A stretch of 64,000 nt of DNA from Pseudomonadota bacterium. Lineage in GTDB: Bacteria > Pseudomonadota > Gammaproteobacteria > Ga0077536. Every line of letters begins with the position of its first letter. The stretch's first letter is position 1. Location: NCBI GenBank assembly GCA_016719885.1, contig JADJYF010000011.1, positions 124,001 through 188,000 of the forward strand, written 5' to 3'. Made by a program: the position numbers and the translations under genes. This document shows positions 45,613 through 54,611 of this stretch, piece after piece. Under the pieces are notes generated by a model, which saw only the letters and a list, made by a program, of their open reading frames with translations, was not told the origin of the DNA and ran no database searches.

Positions 45613-46443
45613 ATGCGCAGAATCGTCATCACCGCCGATGATTTCGGCTTCAGCGAGTCGGTCAACGAAGCGGTCGAACGCGGCTTTCGCGATGGCGTGC
45701 TGCGCAGCGCCAGCCTCATGGTATCGGCGCCGGCGGCGGCCGACGCCATCGCGCGTGCGCGGCGTCTGCCGGGGCTCAGGGTCGGCCTGCACGTCACGGT
45801 GGTGCAGGGCCTGTCGGTGCTGCCGGCGGCCGACATCCCGCATCTCGTCGATGACCACGGGTGCTTTCCCGATAACCTGCTCAGCGCCGCCCTCGGCTGG
45901 TTCTTCCATGGCGCCACGCGCCGCGAGCTCGGGCGGGAAATCGCCGCCCAGTTCGCCGCCTTCCGCGCCACCGGCCTCACCCTCGACCACGTCGACGTGC
46001 ACAACCACATGCACCTGCACCCCTCGGTGCTGAGCGAGATCATCGCCAACCTCGCCCCCGGCGAGGCGGCGGTGCGCCTGCCGCGCGAGCCCCTGGCGCA
46101 GGCCGGCGTGGCCGGCGTGCTGCTGGCGCCGTGGATTGCGCTGATGCGCGCGCGTTTGCGGCGCGCGGGGCTGGCGCATAACGATTGGCTGCTGGGCATA
46201 CGCGACAGCGGGCGTGTCGACGAGGCCTGCCTGCTCGCTTATCTCGAGCACCTGCCCGCGGGCAGCGTCGAAATCCACCTGCATCCGGCGGTGACGCGCG
46301 ACGCCGCGGTGGCGGCCGCCATGCCGGGCTATTTCAACGAGGCCGAGTGCGCGGCGCTGCAAAGCGCGGCGGTGGCGGCGCGGCTGCGCGCACTGGCCAT
46401 CGAGCCCGGCGGTTTCAGCGACCTGTTCGATGCCGGCCTCTGA
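45613..46443 (+). CDS. hpnK: hopanoid biosynthesis-associated deacetylase HpnK (YdjC/ChbG-like)
   Basis: The 276-residue protein starts with the YdjC-type metal motif VITADDFGFS, and has HNHMHLHP near residue 133 and EIHLHPAV near residue 218, which complete a His/Asp metal site. Together with hpnI and hpnL nearby it fits HpnK, which removes the acetyl group from N-acetylglucosaminyl bacteriohopanetetrol to give the glucosamine form. It is divergent from the two-component genes. Another YdjC-type carbohydrate deacetylase is possible if the neighbours were ignored. Confidence 0.88.
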   Translation: MRRIVITADDFGFSESVNEAVERGFRDGVLRSASLMVSAPAAADAIARARRLPGLRVGLHVTVVQGLSVLPAADIPHLVDDHGCFPDNLLSAALGWFFHGATRRELGREIAAQFAAFRATGLTLDHVDVHNHMHLHPSVLSEIIANLAPGEAAVRLPREPLAQAGVAGVLLAPWIALMRARLRRAGLAHNDWLLGIRDSGRVDEACLLAYLEHLPAGSVEIHLHPAVTRDAAVAAAMPGYFNEAECAALQSAAVAARLRALAIEPGGFSDLFDAGL

Positions 46444-46536
46444 GGCCGACCAGCGACGCGGGCATTCGACCTCGGGCGCGCGCTCGGCGATGATCGCGCC
46501 AGTAATTTCAACCTCGACACATTGACGGACATTCCC

Positions 46537-47697
46537 ATGGCTTCCATTCCCGCATCGGGCGCCGCGCGCCCGCCGGTTCCCCCCATTCGCATCGATTTCA
46601 GTGCCGAAGACCGTCGCTGGATCACCGAACGCATCGACGAAGTGCTGGCCAACGGCCAGCTCACGCTCGGCAAGTACGGTGCCGAGTTCGAAGCCGAGTT
46701 CGCCCGCCAGGCGGGCGCGAAGCACGCCATCGCGGTGAACAGCGGCACCTCGTCGCTCGAGATCATCCTGCGTGTACTGAAGGTCGAAGGACGCGACGTA
46801 CTGGTGCCGGCCGACACCTTCATGGCTACCGCCACCGCCGTCATCGCCGCCGGCGGCAATCCCATCCTCATGGACAGCGATGTGCGCACCATGTCGACCA
46901 CGCCCGAGGAGATCCTGCGCAAGCTGACGCCCAATACCGCCGGCATCATGATCGTGCACATCGCCGGCATCGTCACCGACGCCATGCCCGCCATCGCCCA
47001 GCTCGCCAAGGACAAGGATCTCTGGCTGGTGGAAGACGCCGCCCACGCGCACGCCTCGCGGCTCGACGGCAAACACGCCGGCACCTTCGGCATCGCCGGT
47101 TCCTTCAGCTTCTATCCGACCAAGGTCATGACCAGCGCCGAGGGCGGCATGATCGTCACCGACGATGACGATCTCGCCAGCGAAGCGCGCATCTACCGCG
47201 ACCAGGGCAAGGCCAGCTTTCACCAGAACCTGCACGTGCGCATCGGCAGCAACTGGCGCATGTCCGAACCGCACGCGATCATCGGTCTGCGTCACCATGC
47301 CCACCTCGAACAGATGGTCGCCGATCGGCGCAAATGGGCGGCGCGCTACGACGCGGCTTTCGCCGCCCAGGACTTCGGTGTCACGCCCATCGCGCCACCG
47401 GCCAACTGCCACGCCAATTACTACAAGTACCCGGTGATGCTGCGCGACGGCGTCGATCGCGCGGCGCTGAAGCAATGGCTGCGCGAAAGCCACGGCGTGA
47501 TCTGCGCCGGCGAGGTCTACGAAAAGCCCTTGCACCAGCATCCGGCGCTCGCGCACCTCGCCACGGCGGGCCTCGAACAGGCCGAATACCTGTGCGCGCG
47601 CCATATCTGCCTGCCGATGTTCGCGAGCATGACGGCCGAGGAAGTGGATCGCGTGCTCGAAGCGCTGGCTGACGCCAAGGCCAAGGGCATGCTGTAG
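46537..47697 (+). CDS. DegT/DnrJ/EryC1 family aminotransferase
   Basis: The 386-residue PLP enzyme has the sugar-aminotransferase pattern: YGAEFEAEFARQ, AVNSGTSSLEIILR, VEDAAHAHASRL with the PLP Asp, and the Schiff-base Lys in FSFYPTKVMTSAEGG. The family forms amino sugars from keto-sugars, or acts as a dehydratase when the Lys is lost; here it is kept. It follows hpnK by 93 bases on the same strand. Its stop TAG is part of a family B repeat. ATG at 46537 is preferred to TTG 46522. Confidence 0.9.
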   Translation: MASIPASGAARPPVPPIRIDFSAEDRRWITERIDEVLANGQLTLGKYGAEFEAEFARQAGAKHAIAVNSGTSSLEIILRVLKVEGRDVLVPADTFMATATAVIAAGGNPILMDSDVRTMSTTPEEILRKLTPNTAGIMIVHIAGIVTDAMPAIAQLAKDKDLWLVEDAAHAHASRLDGKHAGTFGIAGSFSFYPTKVMTSAEGGMIVTDDDDLASEARIYRDQGKASFHQNLHVRIGSNWRMSEPHAIIGLRHHAHLEQMVADRRKWAARYDAAFAAQDFGVTPIAPPANCHANYYKYPVMLRDGVDRAALKQWLRESHGVICAGEVYEKPLHQHPALAHLATAGLEQAEYLCARHICLPMFASMTAEEVDRVLEALADAKAKGML

Positions 47698-47717
47698 GTG
47701 CGAATTTATTCGCACCT
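47693..47717. repeat. REP-like repeat, family B (B7)
   Basis: GTAGGTGCGAATTTATTCGC; its TAG is the stop of the DegT-type gene. A fragment GGTGTGCGAATTG about 40 bases further on may be the remains of a second arm. Confidence 0.85.
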
Positions 47718-47803
47718 TCTTCGCTCAGGGCAAGCCATTGTCGCCAATGGCTGACAAGGTGTGCGAATTGACGGGTCGACCAGTCTGACCTGGTGATGCG
47801 ATT

Positions 47804-48796
47804 TCAGCCCCGCATCGCGGCCCGCCAATCGAGGTGATAGGCGGCGCCGACGCCGAGCCCCAGCGCCGACCACGCGAGTTCACGCGCGCGGCGCAGGGCG
47901 GCAAGGGCGAGGCCGACTTCGGCGCTGCCGCCGAGCGCGCCGATCACGTATACCGTCACCGCTTCCACCGATCCGAGCTGGGCGGGCAGGAAGAAGGTCA
48001 GGGAGCGGATGGTGACCACCGCCGCTTCCGCCACCCAGCAATGGCTGAAGGGCAGCGCGGCATCCAGCAAGGTCAGCAGCAGCCACACTTCCGCGGCGCC
48101 GCCCAGCCAGTTCGCGAAGAACAGCAGGGTGCTGCCGGCGAAACGGCGCGGCTGCGCGCGCGCGAAGTCCGCCAACGCCGCTTCGATGTCTTCCAGGCCA
48201 TGCTTGACGGCGGCGTAGCGCGCGCCGCCCCAGCGTCGTTCGAAAGCGTGCAGGGCGTGGCGCAGCCAGCGCTGGTGCAGGCCGACCATGGCGAGCGCCA
48301 TCAGCGCCACGAGGGTCAGGGCCGCGCCGCTCAACATGTCGGCGATGGCCGGCGGCAGGATACCCAGCCACGCCGCGAGCAGCGCACCGATGGCGACGAA
48401 CAGGGCTTCGGCCAGCGCCAGCAGGGTCTGCATCAAGAGCAGCGTGGCGGCGGCTTCGCGGTAGCCGACCGCGTAGTGCTGCTTCAACAGCCACGCCTTG
48501 ATCGGTTCGCCGCCCAGCGAGCCGAACGGCATCACCACGTTCATCGCTTCGCCGACCATGTTGACCAGCCACAGCTGCCATAACCAGGCGCGGCGCACGG
48601 CGCGCCCGGTGAAGGTCAGGGCCCAGGCCCAGATCTCGGCCGCCCACGCCAGCGCGAACAGGCCCAGCACCGCCAGCGCGCCGGGTATCGACAGGCGCGT
48701 CAGCCGCTCGCCAACCGCGGCCATGTCGCTGTTCGCAATGACCAGGCCCAGCAGCGCCAGCGCAACGGCGAGCGCCAGCAGTCCGCCCAGCTTCAC
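47804..48796 (-). CDS. hpnL: HpnL-type membrane protein (lysylphosphatidylglycerol synthetase TM/UPF0104 fold)
   Basis: The 330-residue protein is almost wholly membrane-embedded, with about eight helices and the conserved MPFGSLGGEPIKAWLL and FFLPAQLGSVEA segments of this flippase-like group. In hopanoid loci the family member is called HpnL and is thought to take part in moving modified hopanoids. The GTG start overlaps the HpnI stop (GTGA), so both are made together. Confidence 0.85.
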   Translation of the reverse strand: MKLGGLLALAVALALLGLVIANSDMAAVGERLTRLSIPGALAVLGLFALAWAAEIWAWALTFTGRAVRRAWLWQLWLVNMVGEAMNVVMPFGSLGGEPIKAWLLKQHYAVGYREAAATLLLMQTLLALAEALFVAIGALLAAWLGILPPAIADMLSGAALTLVALMALAMVGLHQRWLRHALHAFERRWGGARYAAVKHGLEDIEAALADFARAQPRRFAGSTLLFFANWLGGAAEVWLLLTLLDAALPFSHCWVAEAAVVTIRSLTFFLPAQLGSVEAVTVYVIGALGGSAEVGLALAALRRARELAWSALGLGVGAAYHLDWRAAMRG

Positions 48797-49947
48797 GCGG
48801 TCTCGTCGCGCGGCACGATGCGGCCGCCGCGCGTCAGCTTGAAGGTGTTGCCGCGCCATTCGAAGGTATTGCGGGTCAGGGCCAGCGCCCACGACGCGAG
48901 CGCCAACACGTCGCGCAGCGGCAGCCACGGCAGCGTGACGAGCGTTTCGTCGTCCTGCTGGATGCATGCCACCAGCGCGGCGCTCGCCACGCGCACCGCG
49001 ACGCTCGAGCCCAGCACCAGCAGGCCGGCGCCGGACAGGCCGCTCAAGAGCGCGAACAGCAGGGCGAAGGGCACGGCGCGGGTGAGGATGGTCAGCGCGA
49101 AGCCCGGCAGGTTGGCGGCGCGGGTGTTCTGGTCCCAGTAAACCTGGTGCCGCCACCAGGCGCCAAGGTCGGCATAGTCGGGCGTGAGATCGATGGTCAG
49201 CGGCAGCAGGCGCACGTCGAGGCCGCGTTCGTGCAGGCGCCGGCCGAGTTCGTGATCCTCGACCAGGTAATCGGCGAAGGCCGCCATGCCGCCCACCGCT
49301 TCCAGGTCGCTGCGACGAAAGGCGATGGATGCGCCCAGGCAGAAGATCGCGGCGCGCGTCATGTAGGTGAAGATCACGCTCGGCATGAAGTCGGCGTTGA
49401 TCGAGAGCAGGTCGAGGCGCTCGGCGAGATTGCGTGCGCCACGGATTCGATACAGGCTGCACACGAAGCCGATGCGCGGGTCGGCGAGCGGCGCCACCAT
49501 GCGCCGCAAGTAATCGCGCGGCGCGAACACATCGCTGTCGCTCACCACCAGGTGCGCGTGGCGCGCGGCGCCCATGCCGATCACCATGTTCTGCACCTTG
49601 CCGTTGACGCTCGGCGGGCTTTCGCCGATCACCACCGTCACGCGCTCGGGATATTCGGCTTCGAGCTGGCGCAGCAAGGGCAGCGCCGGGTCGTCGCGGC
49701 GCTGCAGGGACATCACTATCTGCAGTTCGGGATAGTCCTGCTCGCAGAAACTGCGCAGGCCGGGTTCGAGTTCACGGTCGAGGCCATAGATCGGTTTCAG
49801 GACGGTGAGCGGCGGCAGCGGCAGCGCCGGGTCGGTGACGCGGCGGGAGTAGAAGCGCCAAGTCGCGAGCACCGTCAGCACGCTGAAAATCGAGCCGCTC
49901 ACGACCGGGATCAACAGCACGAGGGTGAGCAGGGATAGGGCAGTCAT
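48793..49947 (-). CDS. hpnI: HpnI, hopanoid glycosyltransferase (ceramide glucosyltransferase-like GT2/GT21)
   Basis: The 384-residue protein has an N-terminal membrane helix, a glycosyltransferase domain with LKPIYGLD, the metal-binding SDSDVFAP, EDHELGRRL (catalytic Asp region ED) and WWRHQVYWDQ, a form of the R-x-x-x-W motif of ceramide glucosyltransferases, and C-terminal membrane helices. HpnI adds N-acetylglucosamine to bacteriohopanetetrol, the substrate for HpnK. It is followed at once by hpnL. Confidence 0.88.
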   Translation of the reverse strand: MTALSLLTLVLLIPVVSGSIFSVLTVLATWRFYSRRVTDPALPLPPLTVLKPIYGLDRELEPGLRSFCEQDYPELQIVMSLQRRDDPALPLLRQLEAEYPERVTVVIGESPPSVNGKVQNMVIGMGAARHAHLVVSDSDVFAPRDYLRRMVAPLADPRIGFVCSLYRIRGARNLAERLDLLSINADFMPSVIFTYMTRAAIFCLGASIAFRRSDLEAVGGMAAFADYLVEDHELGRRLHERGLDVRLLPLTIDLTPDYADLGAWWRHQVYWDQNTRAANLPGFALTILTRAVPFALLFALLSGLSGAGLLVLGSSVAVRVASAALVACIQQDDETLVTLPWLPLRDVLALASWALALTRNTFEWRGNTFKLTRGGRIVPRDETA

Positions 49948-50045
49948 ACGCTTTCACCGCGGGACCGCCGCACCTTAGAACCAGCGCGCCCGCAACGCAA
50001 TCGCGCCCGGGCGAGGCGGGCGCGTGAGCCAGGTACCAGGGGCAA

Positions 50046-50909
50046 TCAGTAGCTGTCGTCCGCCGCCCAGTCACCGCGCCAGCGCGGATCGTAATGGCTG
50101 CCCTGGCGCAGGTAGCGGATGTCGGTCGACAAGCGCATCTCGTCGCTCTGGCAGTCCAGCGAGGCATGCACGATCAAAGGCGAATGGATGACGACGTCGC
50201 CGGCCGCGTAGTCGGTGACCAGCCAACGGCGGCCGGTATGTTCCGCCATCCATTTCAGGTCATGGGTGAGGGGACGGCGGTCGCCGGGGCGGTCATAGGG
50301 CGCGACATCGCGCACGCGCCGCGAAATGTCCTGCTCCTGGTGGGAATCTTCGAGATAGACGAGGCCCCCCGAGGACACCGGGCAATCACCGAGCGGCACC
50401 CACAGGGTCACGAGATCGCGGGCTTCGGCCTCGACATAGGTGCCGTCGATGTGCGCGCGCGATGAGGCCGGCCGGCCCGGCACGAAATGCCGGATGGGCG
50501 TGCGCCGCAGACGCTCCACCGGTCCGCCCAGCACCGCCTCGGCGGCGCCGCGCAGCAGCGGGTGCTCGGCGAAATCCCTGAAGAAATCCTCGCGCACGAA
50601 GTCGTAGGCGGGGTGGCCACGCGTGCCGTGGGCCGGCAGGCCTGCGGGTTCCAGGCCCGAGAACGCCGCGCGCCGGCTGTCGCCGTCCTTGACGAAACTG
50701 GCGGGGAAGCGCTGGAAATAGCGCTGGCGCATGGCCAGCACGACCTCGCGCGGCAACAGGCCGCGCAGGTAGACATAGCCATGGCTGGCAAGCTGTGCGC
50801 TCGCGCTGCCGTCGGCGAGGGAAGCCGGCGACGAGGCGTGCAGGGGGGCGACGTATTCAGGAGCGCGCGGCAGTGGAAGGCCGTTGGAGACCAGCGTCAC
50901 TTGAGACAT
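50046..50909 (-). CDS. phytanoyl-CoA dioxygenase family protein
   Basis: The 287-residue protein matches the PhyH family of Fe(II)/2-oxoglutarate oxygenases. Iron ligands are His-x-Asp in SRAHIDGTYVE and the distal His in VVIHSPLIVHASLD; the Arg in EMRLSTDIRYL would bind 2-oxoglutarate. Members hydroxylate acyl-CoAs, terpenoids, ectoine and other small molecules. Its position two genes from hpnI suggests a possible lipid substrate, but the link is only positional. Confidence 0.88.
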   Translation of the reverse strand: MSQVTLVSNGLPLPRAPEYVAPLHASSPASLADGSASAQLASHGYVYLRGLLPREVVLAMRQRYFQRFPASFVKDGDSRRAAFSGLEPAGLPAHGTRGHPAYDFVREDFFRDFAEHPLLRGAAEAVLGGPVERLRRTPIRHFVPGRPASSRAHIDGTYVEAEARDLVTLWVPLGDCPVSSGGLVYLEDSHQEQDISRRVRDVAPYDRPGDRRPLTHDLKWMAEHTGRRWLVTDYAAGDVVIHSPLIVHASLDCQSDEMRLSTDIRYLRQGSHYDPRWRGDWAADDSY

Positions 50910-51037
50910 GCGTGTTGGCGATTCGCGTTGGAGTGAGGGCGCGCAGGATACACAAAAAAAGATTAGAAGTCCGTTAGATCAAGTCCTTGCGCGTGACGGG
51001 AGGGCCTGGCGCCCAGCCCGTCGGCGCGCCGCCGCGG

Positions 51038-51883
51038 CTAGAACACGACGGGCAGTTCGAGGTGCCGCTCGTAGACCATGTCGCGATGGGCGAGCAAGGC
51101 CGGCGTCAAGGCCTTGGCGACCTCGGGGTTGTCATTGCCATAGGCGCCGCCGCGGAACGAGGTCGCCATCGGGCATCGTTCGGGCGGCATCGGGTCGATG
51201 AGGCCGCAGAAGGTTGCCCAGTAGATGTCGACCGCCGAGAACCCGCTGCCCACCAGGTATTCGCGGCCGGCCGCCTTCTGGCTCGCGAGCTGCGCGTCGA
51301 AAGTGTTCAGGATGTCGACGATGCGCCGGGCGGCGGCCTCGGCCAGCGCCGGCGTATAGCCGTATTTCGAACCCAGGTATTCGAAGAACGCGCGGCCTTC
51401 GGCGCCGGGCGGCATGCTGGTCAAGGGCCCGTGCACCATCAACAGGCGCTTTTCCCAGGCAATGCCGTTCTCGCCGGCGAGCTCGTTGATGAGACCGAAC
51501 ATCAGGATGCGGTCCTTGATGCCGGCCGGGATCAGCGGCGGCTCGGGATTGAGGCGCTCGGCCAGGTTCAACTGGTCTATCCAGCTCGAGCGCGGCCGTT
51601 CATCGTTCCAGATGGCGACCGGTGCGCTGGCCTGGCCGGTCCATGCAATCAGTTCGCTCTGCGAGCCGTCCATGCCGATGGCGAGATCGGACTTGCCCTC
51701 GTCGGCGGTCACCACCGGCGTATAGGGAATGCGCTTGACGTGGAACAGGCCTTTGCAGGCTTCGCGCCAGGGTCCCGGAATGGTGTAGGCGCCCAATACC
51801 AGGCGCAGGCCGCTCATCTTGCGCGCGCTGGCGATGCTCACGTAGTCGAGCTTGGTGTCGGTGGGTTGAATGGTGGCAGACAT
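51038..51883 (-). CDS. glutathione S-transferase-like protein
   Basis: The 281-residue protein has a thioredoxin-like N-terminal half (about 25-105) and an all-helical C-terminal half (about 120-250) ending with VGSGFSAVDIYWATFCGL, which is the GST C-terminal signature region. The usual N-terminal Ser/Cys/Tyr motif is not clear and there is an insertion, so glutathione use is uncertain. It is followed on the same strand by the PQQ dehydrogenase gene, read in the opposite direction of the window coordinates (the PQQ gene is upstream). Confidence 0.7.
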   Translation of the reverse strand: MSATIQPTDTKLDYVSIASARKMSGLRLVLGAYTIPGPWREACKGLFHVKRIPYTPVVTADEGKSDLAIGMDGSQSELIAWTGQASAPVAIWNDERPRSSWIDQLNLAERLNPEPPLIPAGIKDRILMFGLINELAGENGIAWEKRLLMVHGPLTSMPPGAEGRAFFEYLGSKYGYTPALAEAAARRIVDILNTFDAQLASQKAAGREYLVGSGFSAVDIYWATFCGLIDPMPPERCPMATSFRGGAYGNDNPEVAKALTPALLAHRDMVYERHLELPVVF

Positions 51884-51917
51884 GAATGGCGCTCCCCTTG
51901 ATGACCGGATGACGGGC

Positions 51918-53753
51918 TTACTTGCCGTCGACGCTGAACGCCAGCAGTACGTTGCCCGGCATCCACTTGTTCCACATGGCGTAGCCCGACACCACGTAGA
52001 CGTGGCCGTGGGCGATGGCGGGCCCGGGCCCGTTCAGAGAACCGCCATGGGCGGCGATGCCGTTGACGGTCTGGAATTCGCGATGGGTGTCGACGTCCCA
52101 CAGCACGCGGCCGTCGGTGGTGCCGTAGGCGCGCAGGTGGCCGTCGAGACTGCCGGAGAACAGCACGCCCGGCATGGCGCTGACCGCGGCCAGCTGGCCG
52201 GTGTTGCAGCGTTCGCGGCCGGCGCAGCCGCCCTTCACCGGACCGACCTCCCAGGCCAGCTTGCCATCGGCGAGATTGACCGCCGCCACGCCGCCGGCTT
52301 CGTCGGCGGGTTTTTCCCAGGCCTCGGCGATTGCCACGTAGGCCTTCTCGCCATCGACCGCGAAGCCCCATTCGATGCCGCCGACGATGCCGCCTTCGCC
52401 GACCTTGATCTTCCAGCGCGCGGCGCCGGTGTCAGGATCGAGCGCATGCAGTTCGCCGGATTTCTGGCCGGCCAGCAGCAGGCGCTTGCCGTCCTTCAAG
52501 GTCACCAGCACCGGCGAGGCGCCGAAGTCGAGATCCGGGCCGTTGGACTTCGGGCACGCGACCTTGGCCGCGGGCGACGGGTCGGCGCAGGCGATGGTGT
52601 AGGCATCGCCGGCCAGCGCCTGGTGTATCCAGCGCATCTCGCCGCTGCTCATGGCGAGCGCCATGATGGCGTCGGATTCCGGCGCGGGCGGGTCGGAATA
52701 GCTGTCGCCGGTCGTGATGTAGAGCGTGTCGTGTTCAGGATCGAGCGTCGGCGCCGACCACACCGCCGCGCCCGACGGTCCCCATAGCTGCGCGCCCGCC
52801 GCGTTCTTGTCGCGCTTGCTGGGCGCTTCGGCGATGGTGCGGGTCTTCCAGATCTCCTTGCCGGTCGCCGCGTCGAGCGCCAGCACGCCGCCGCGGAACG
52901 TGCAGCACTCGTAATCGGGCATGGCGCCCGCCACTTCCTCCAGCGACGACAGCGGCACGAACAGGCGCCCGCCGTGGTAGACCGGCGTGCCGGTGATGCG
53001 GATGTGCGGGTGATCGTCGGCGACCATCGCCCAGCGTTCCTTGCCGGTGGCCGGGTCGAGGGCATAGACCTTGCCGCTGAGATCGCCGAAGAAGAGGTTG
53101 GCAGTGCCGTCCTCGCCCTTGGCGAGCGTCAGCGAAGTGCGCACGCCGGCGTGGGCTTCGTACACCCACAGGGCGCAGCCGCTCGCGGCATCGAGCGCGA
53201 TGACGAGGCCGGAGAAGGTGCCGAAGAACAGGCGCCCATCGGCTTCCACCGGATGTCCCGACATGGTCGACACGGCCGGAATGCCGAACGCCCATTTGAG
53301 CTTGAGCCTGGGTACGTCGGCGGCCGTGAGGCCGGCGCGCGCGGCGTCCTGGAAGCGGGTGTTGGCGAGACCGTTACCCCAGCCGTTCCAGCCGCCGTCG
53401 AGATTGGCCAGCGGCTTGGCGGGCGGCGCCTTGCAGTAGGCGCTGTGCGGAATGGCGGCCGCGCCGGAGGCGAACTCGCCCAGCGACTTGCCCGAGGCAT
53501 ATTCGGCGATGGCGCGGCGCTGGTCGTGACCGAGCCCACGCGCATAGGGCGCCATGACGCCGGCACTGATGGTGGTGTAGATGTCCTGCGGTGGCTTTTC
53601 CTTGAGCGCGGTGCGCGACGGCATGCGCGGCAGCTCGCGGTCATGGCATCGCGCGCACGCGGCGTTGAACAAGGCCTCGCCATCGACCTTGGTGTCGGCG
53701 GCATGGGCGGCGGTCAAACCCAGGAGCAGGCACAGGCAGGACAATAGACGCAC
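51918..53753 (-). CDS. cytochrome c-PQQ dehydrogenase (polyvinyl alcohol dehydrogenase-like)
   Basis: The 611-residue protein starts with a signal peptide (LLSCLCLLLGLTAAHAAD), followed by a c-type cytochrome domain with haem motif CARCH near residue 35 and an axial Met candidate (GVMAPYARGLG), then an eight-bladed PQQ-type beta propeller (LDAASGCALW, LDPATGKERW, LDAATGKEIW, LDPDTGAARW). The adjacent Cys pair DYECCTFRGG is the vicinal disulphide of quinoprotein alcohol dehydrogenases. The order haem then propeller is that of polyvinyl alcohol dehydrogenase. It should oxidise an alcohol in the periplasm. The GTG start is chosen from its Shine-Dalgarno. Confidence 0.85.
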   Translation of the reverse strand: MRLLSCLCLLLGLTAAHAADTKVDGEALFNAACARCHDRELPRMPSRTALKEKPPQDIYTTISAGVMAPYARGLGHDQRRAIAEYASGKSLGEFASGAAAIPHSAYCKAPPAKPLANLDGGWNGWGNGLANTRFQDAARAGLTAADVPRLKLKWAFGIPAVSTMSGHPVEADGRLFFGTFSGLVIALDAASGCALWVYEAHAGVRTSLTLAKGEDGTANLFFGDLSGKVYALDPATGKERWAMVADDHPHIRITGTPVYHGGRLFVPLSSLEEVAGAMPDYECCTFRGGVLALDAATGKEIWKTRTIAEAPSKRDKNAAGAQLWGPSGAAVWSAPTLDPEHDTLYITTGDSYSDPPAPESDAIMALAMSSGEMRWIHQALAGDAYTIACADPSPAAKVACPKSNGPDLDFGASPVLVTLKDGKRLLLAGQKSGELHALDPDTGAARWKIKVGEGGIVGGIEWGFAVDGEKAYVAIAEAWEKPADEAGGVAAVNLADGKLAWEVGPVKGGCAGRERCNTGQLAAVSAMPGVLFSGSLDGHLRAYGTTDGRVLWDVDTHREFQTVNGIAAHGGSLNGPGPAIAHGHVYVVSGYAMWNKWMPGNVLLAFSVDGK

Positions 53754-53760
53754 GGTACTT

Positions 53761-53766
53761 CTCCCC
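53761..53766 (-). promoter_or_regulatory. ribosome binding site of the PQQ dehydrogenase gene
   Basis: GGGGAG on the minus strand, seven bases before GTG 53753. It argues for this start rather than TTG 53768, which overlaps the site. Confidence 0.65.
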
Positions 53767-53868
53767 AAAAGCCCGACACGAAGGAGCGGCGATTATTGCA
53801 CCATCGTCAAAGCGCTCGATAGGTAACCGATAGGGGAGCGGCTGGACGCCGGTGTACGCCCGAATACA

Positions 53869-53939
53869 AGTCAGACTGAAGTCTGACCCACAGGGCCGAA
53901 GTGATGCGAATTGATTGTGGGTCAGACTTCAGTCTGACT
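53869..53939. repeat. REP-like repeat, family A inverted pair (A4)
   Basis: Facing arms GTCAGACTGAAGTCTGACCC and GGGTCAGACTTCAGTCTGAC separated by about 25 bases, between the PQQ gene's upstream region and the end of the methyltransferase gene. Confidence 0.9.
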
Positions 53940-53943
53940 TCGA

Positions 53944-53966
53944 TGGGTGCAAATGAATTCGCGCCC
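53944..53966. repeat. REP-like repeat, family B, degenerate (B8)
   Basis: GGTGCAAATGAATTCGCGCCC, a drifted copy directly after A4. Confidence 0.6.
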
Positions 53967-53975
53967 GCCGGAAAT

Positions 53976-54611
53976 TCACCAAAGGCGAAACAGTCCCGGC
54001 AGCCAGCCCATGAGATGCGCCACCCGCACCAGTTCGCACACGGGATAGGCGAGGATGATGAGCGTGATGTCGCGAATGCCGTTCAACACGTAGCGCGGCT
54101 TGGCCGTCACTTCCGCCGGCAACACCAGGCGCGCGCCGGCGCGCGGCAGCCAGCGCGGCACGCTGCGTTTATAGGCGAGGTATTCCTCGCCGAACTGCTG
54201 TTCGAGATAGGCCTCTTCGCGTGCCACGGTGCGGCTGTAATAGGCCATGATGAAGCCGAACAGGAGCGCGGTGAGCGTGACGCTGGCGGTCACGAGTCCG
54301 ACGCCGAGGGTCGCGAACAAGGAGCCGACGTAAAGCGGATTGCGCGTCATCGCGTAGGGGCCGACCGCCGCCAGGCGTTGGTTCTTCCAGCCACCGATGA
54401 AGAGCGCGGCGTAGACCCTGACGAGGCCGCCGCCCACGATCAGAAGATTGCCGAGCGCCACCATCACGCGCTCCAGCGCCGGATGCTGGGCGCTGACCGG
54501 CGCCGCGACCAGGAAGGCGGCGAACACCGACAGCGCGAACAGGCGGGTGTGCGTTCCGCGTTTACGCAGCAGGGCCGTTTCGGCCTGCGCGGTCGTCGGG
54601 CTGTCAGCCAT
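53976..54611 (-). CDS. isoprenylcysteine carboxyl methyltransferase-like membrane protein (1)
   Basis: The 211-residue protein has four or five membrane helices and the family core TRNPLYVGSLFATLG, then EEAYLEQQFGEEYLAYKRSVPRWLP, which together form the SAM site of ICMT/PEMT/NnrU-type methyltransferases. The substrate in bacteria is unknown (a lipid, isoprenoid or small molecule). It overlaps the next upstream gene by 8 bases and is its diverged homologue. Confidence 0.82.
   Translation of the reverse strand: MADSPTTAQAETALLRKRGTHTRLFALSVFAAFLVAAPVSAQHPALERVMVALGNLLIVGGGLVRVYAALFIGGWKNQRLAAVGPYAMTRNPLYVGSLFATLGVGLVTASVTLTALLFGFIMAYYSRTVAREEAYLEQQFGEEYLAYKRSVPRWLPRAGARLVLPAEVTAKPRYVLNGIRDITLIILAYPVCELVRVAHLMGWLPGLFRLW

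Noticed and set aside
45562..47715. 717-codon open frame on the minus strand
   Set aside because: Antisense to hpnK and the DegT gene, both with strong motifs.
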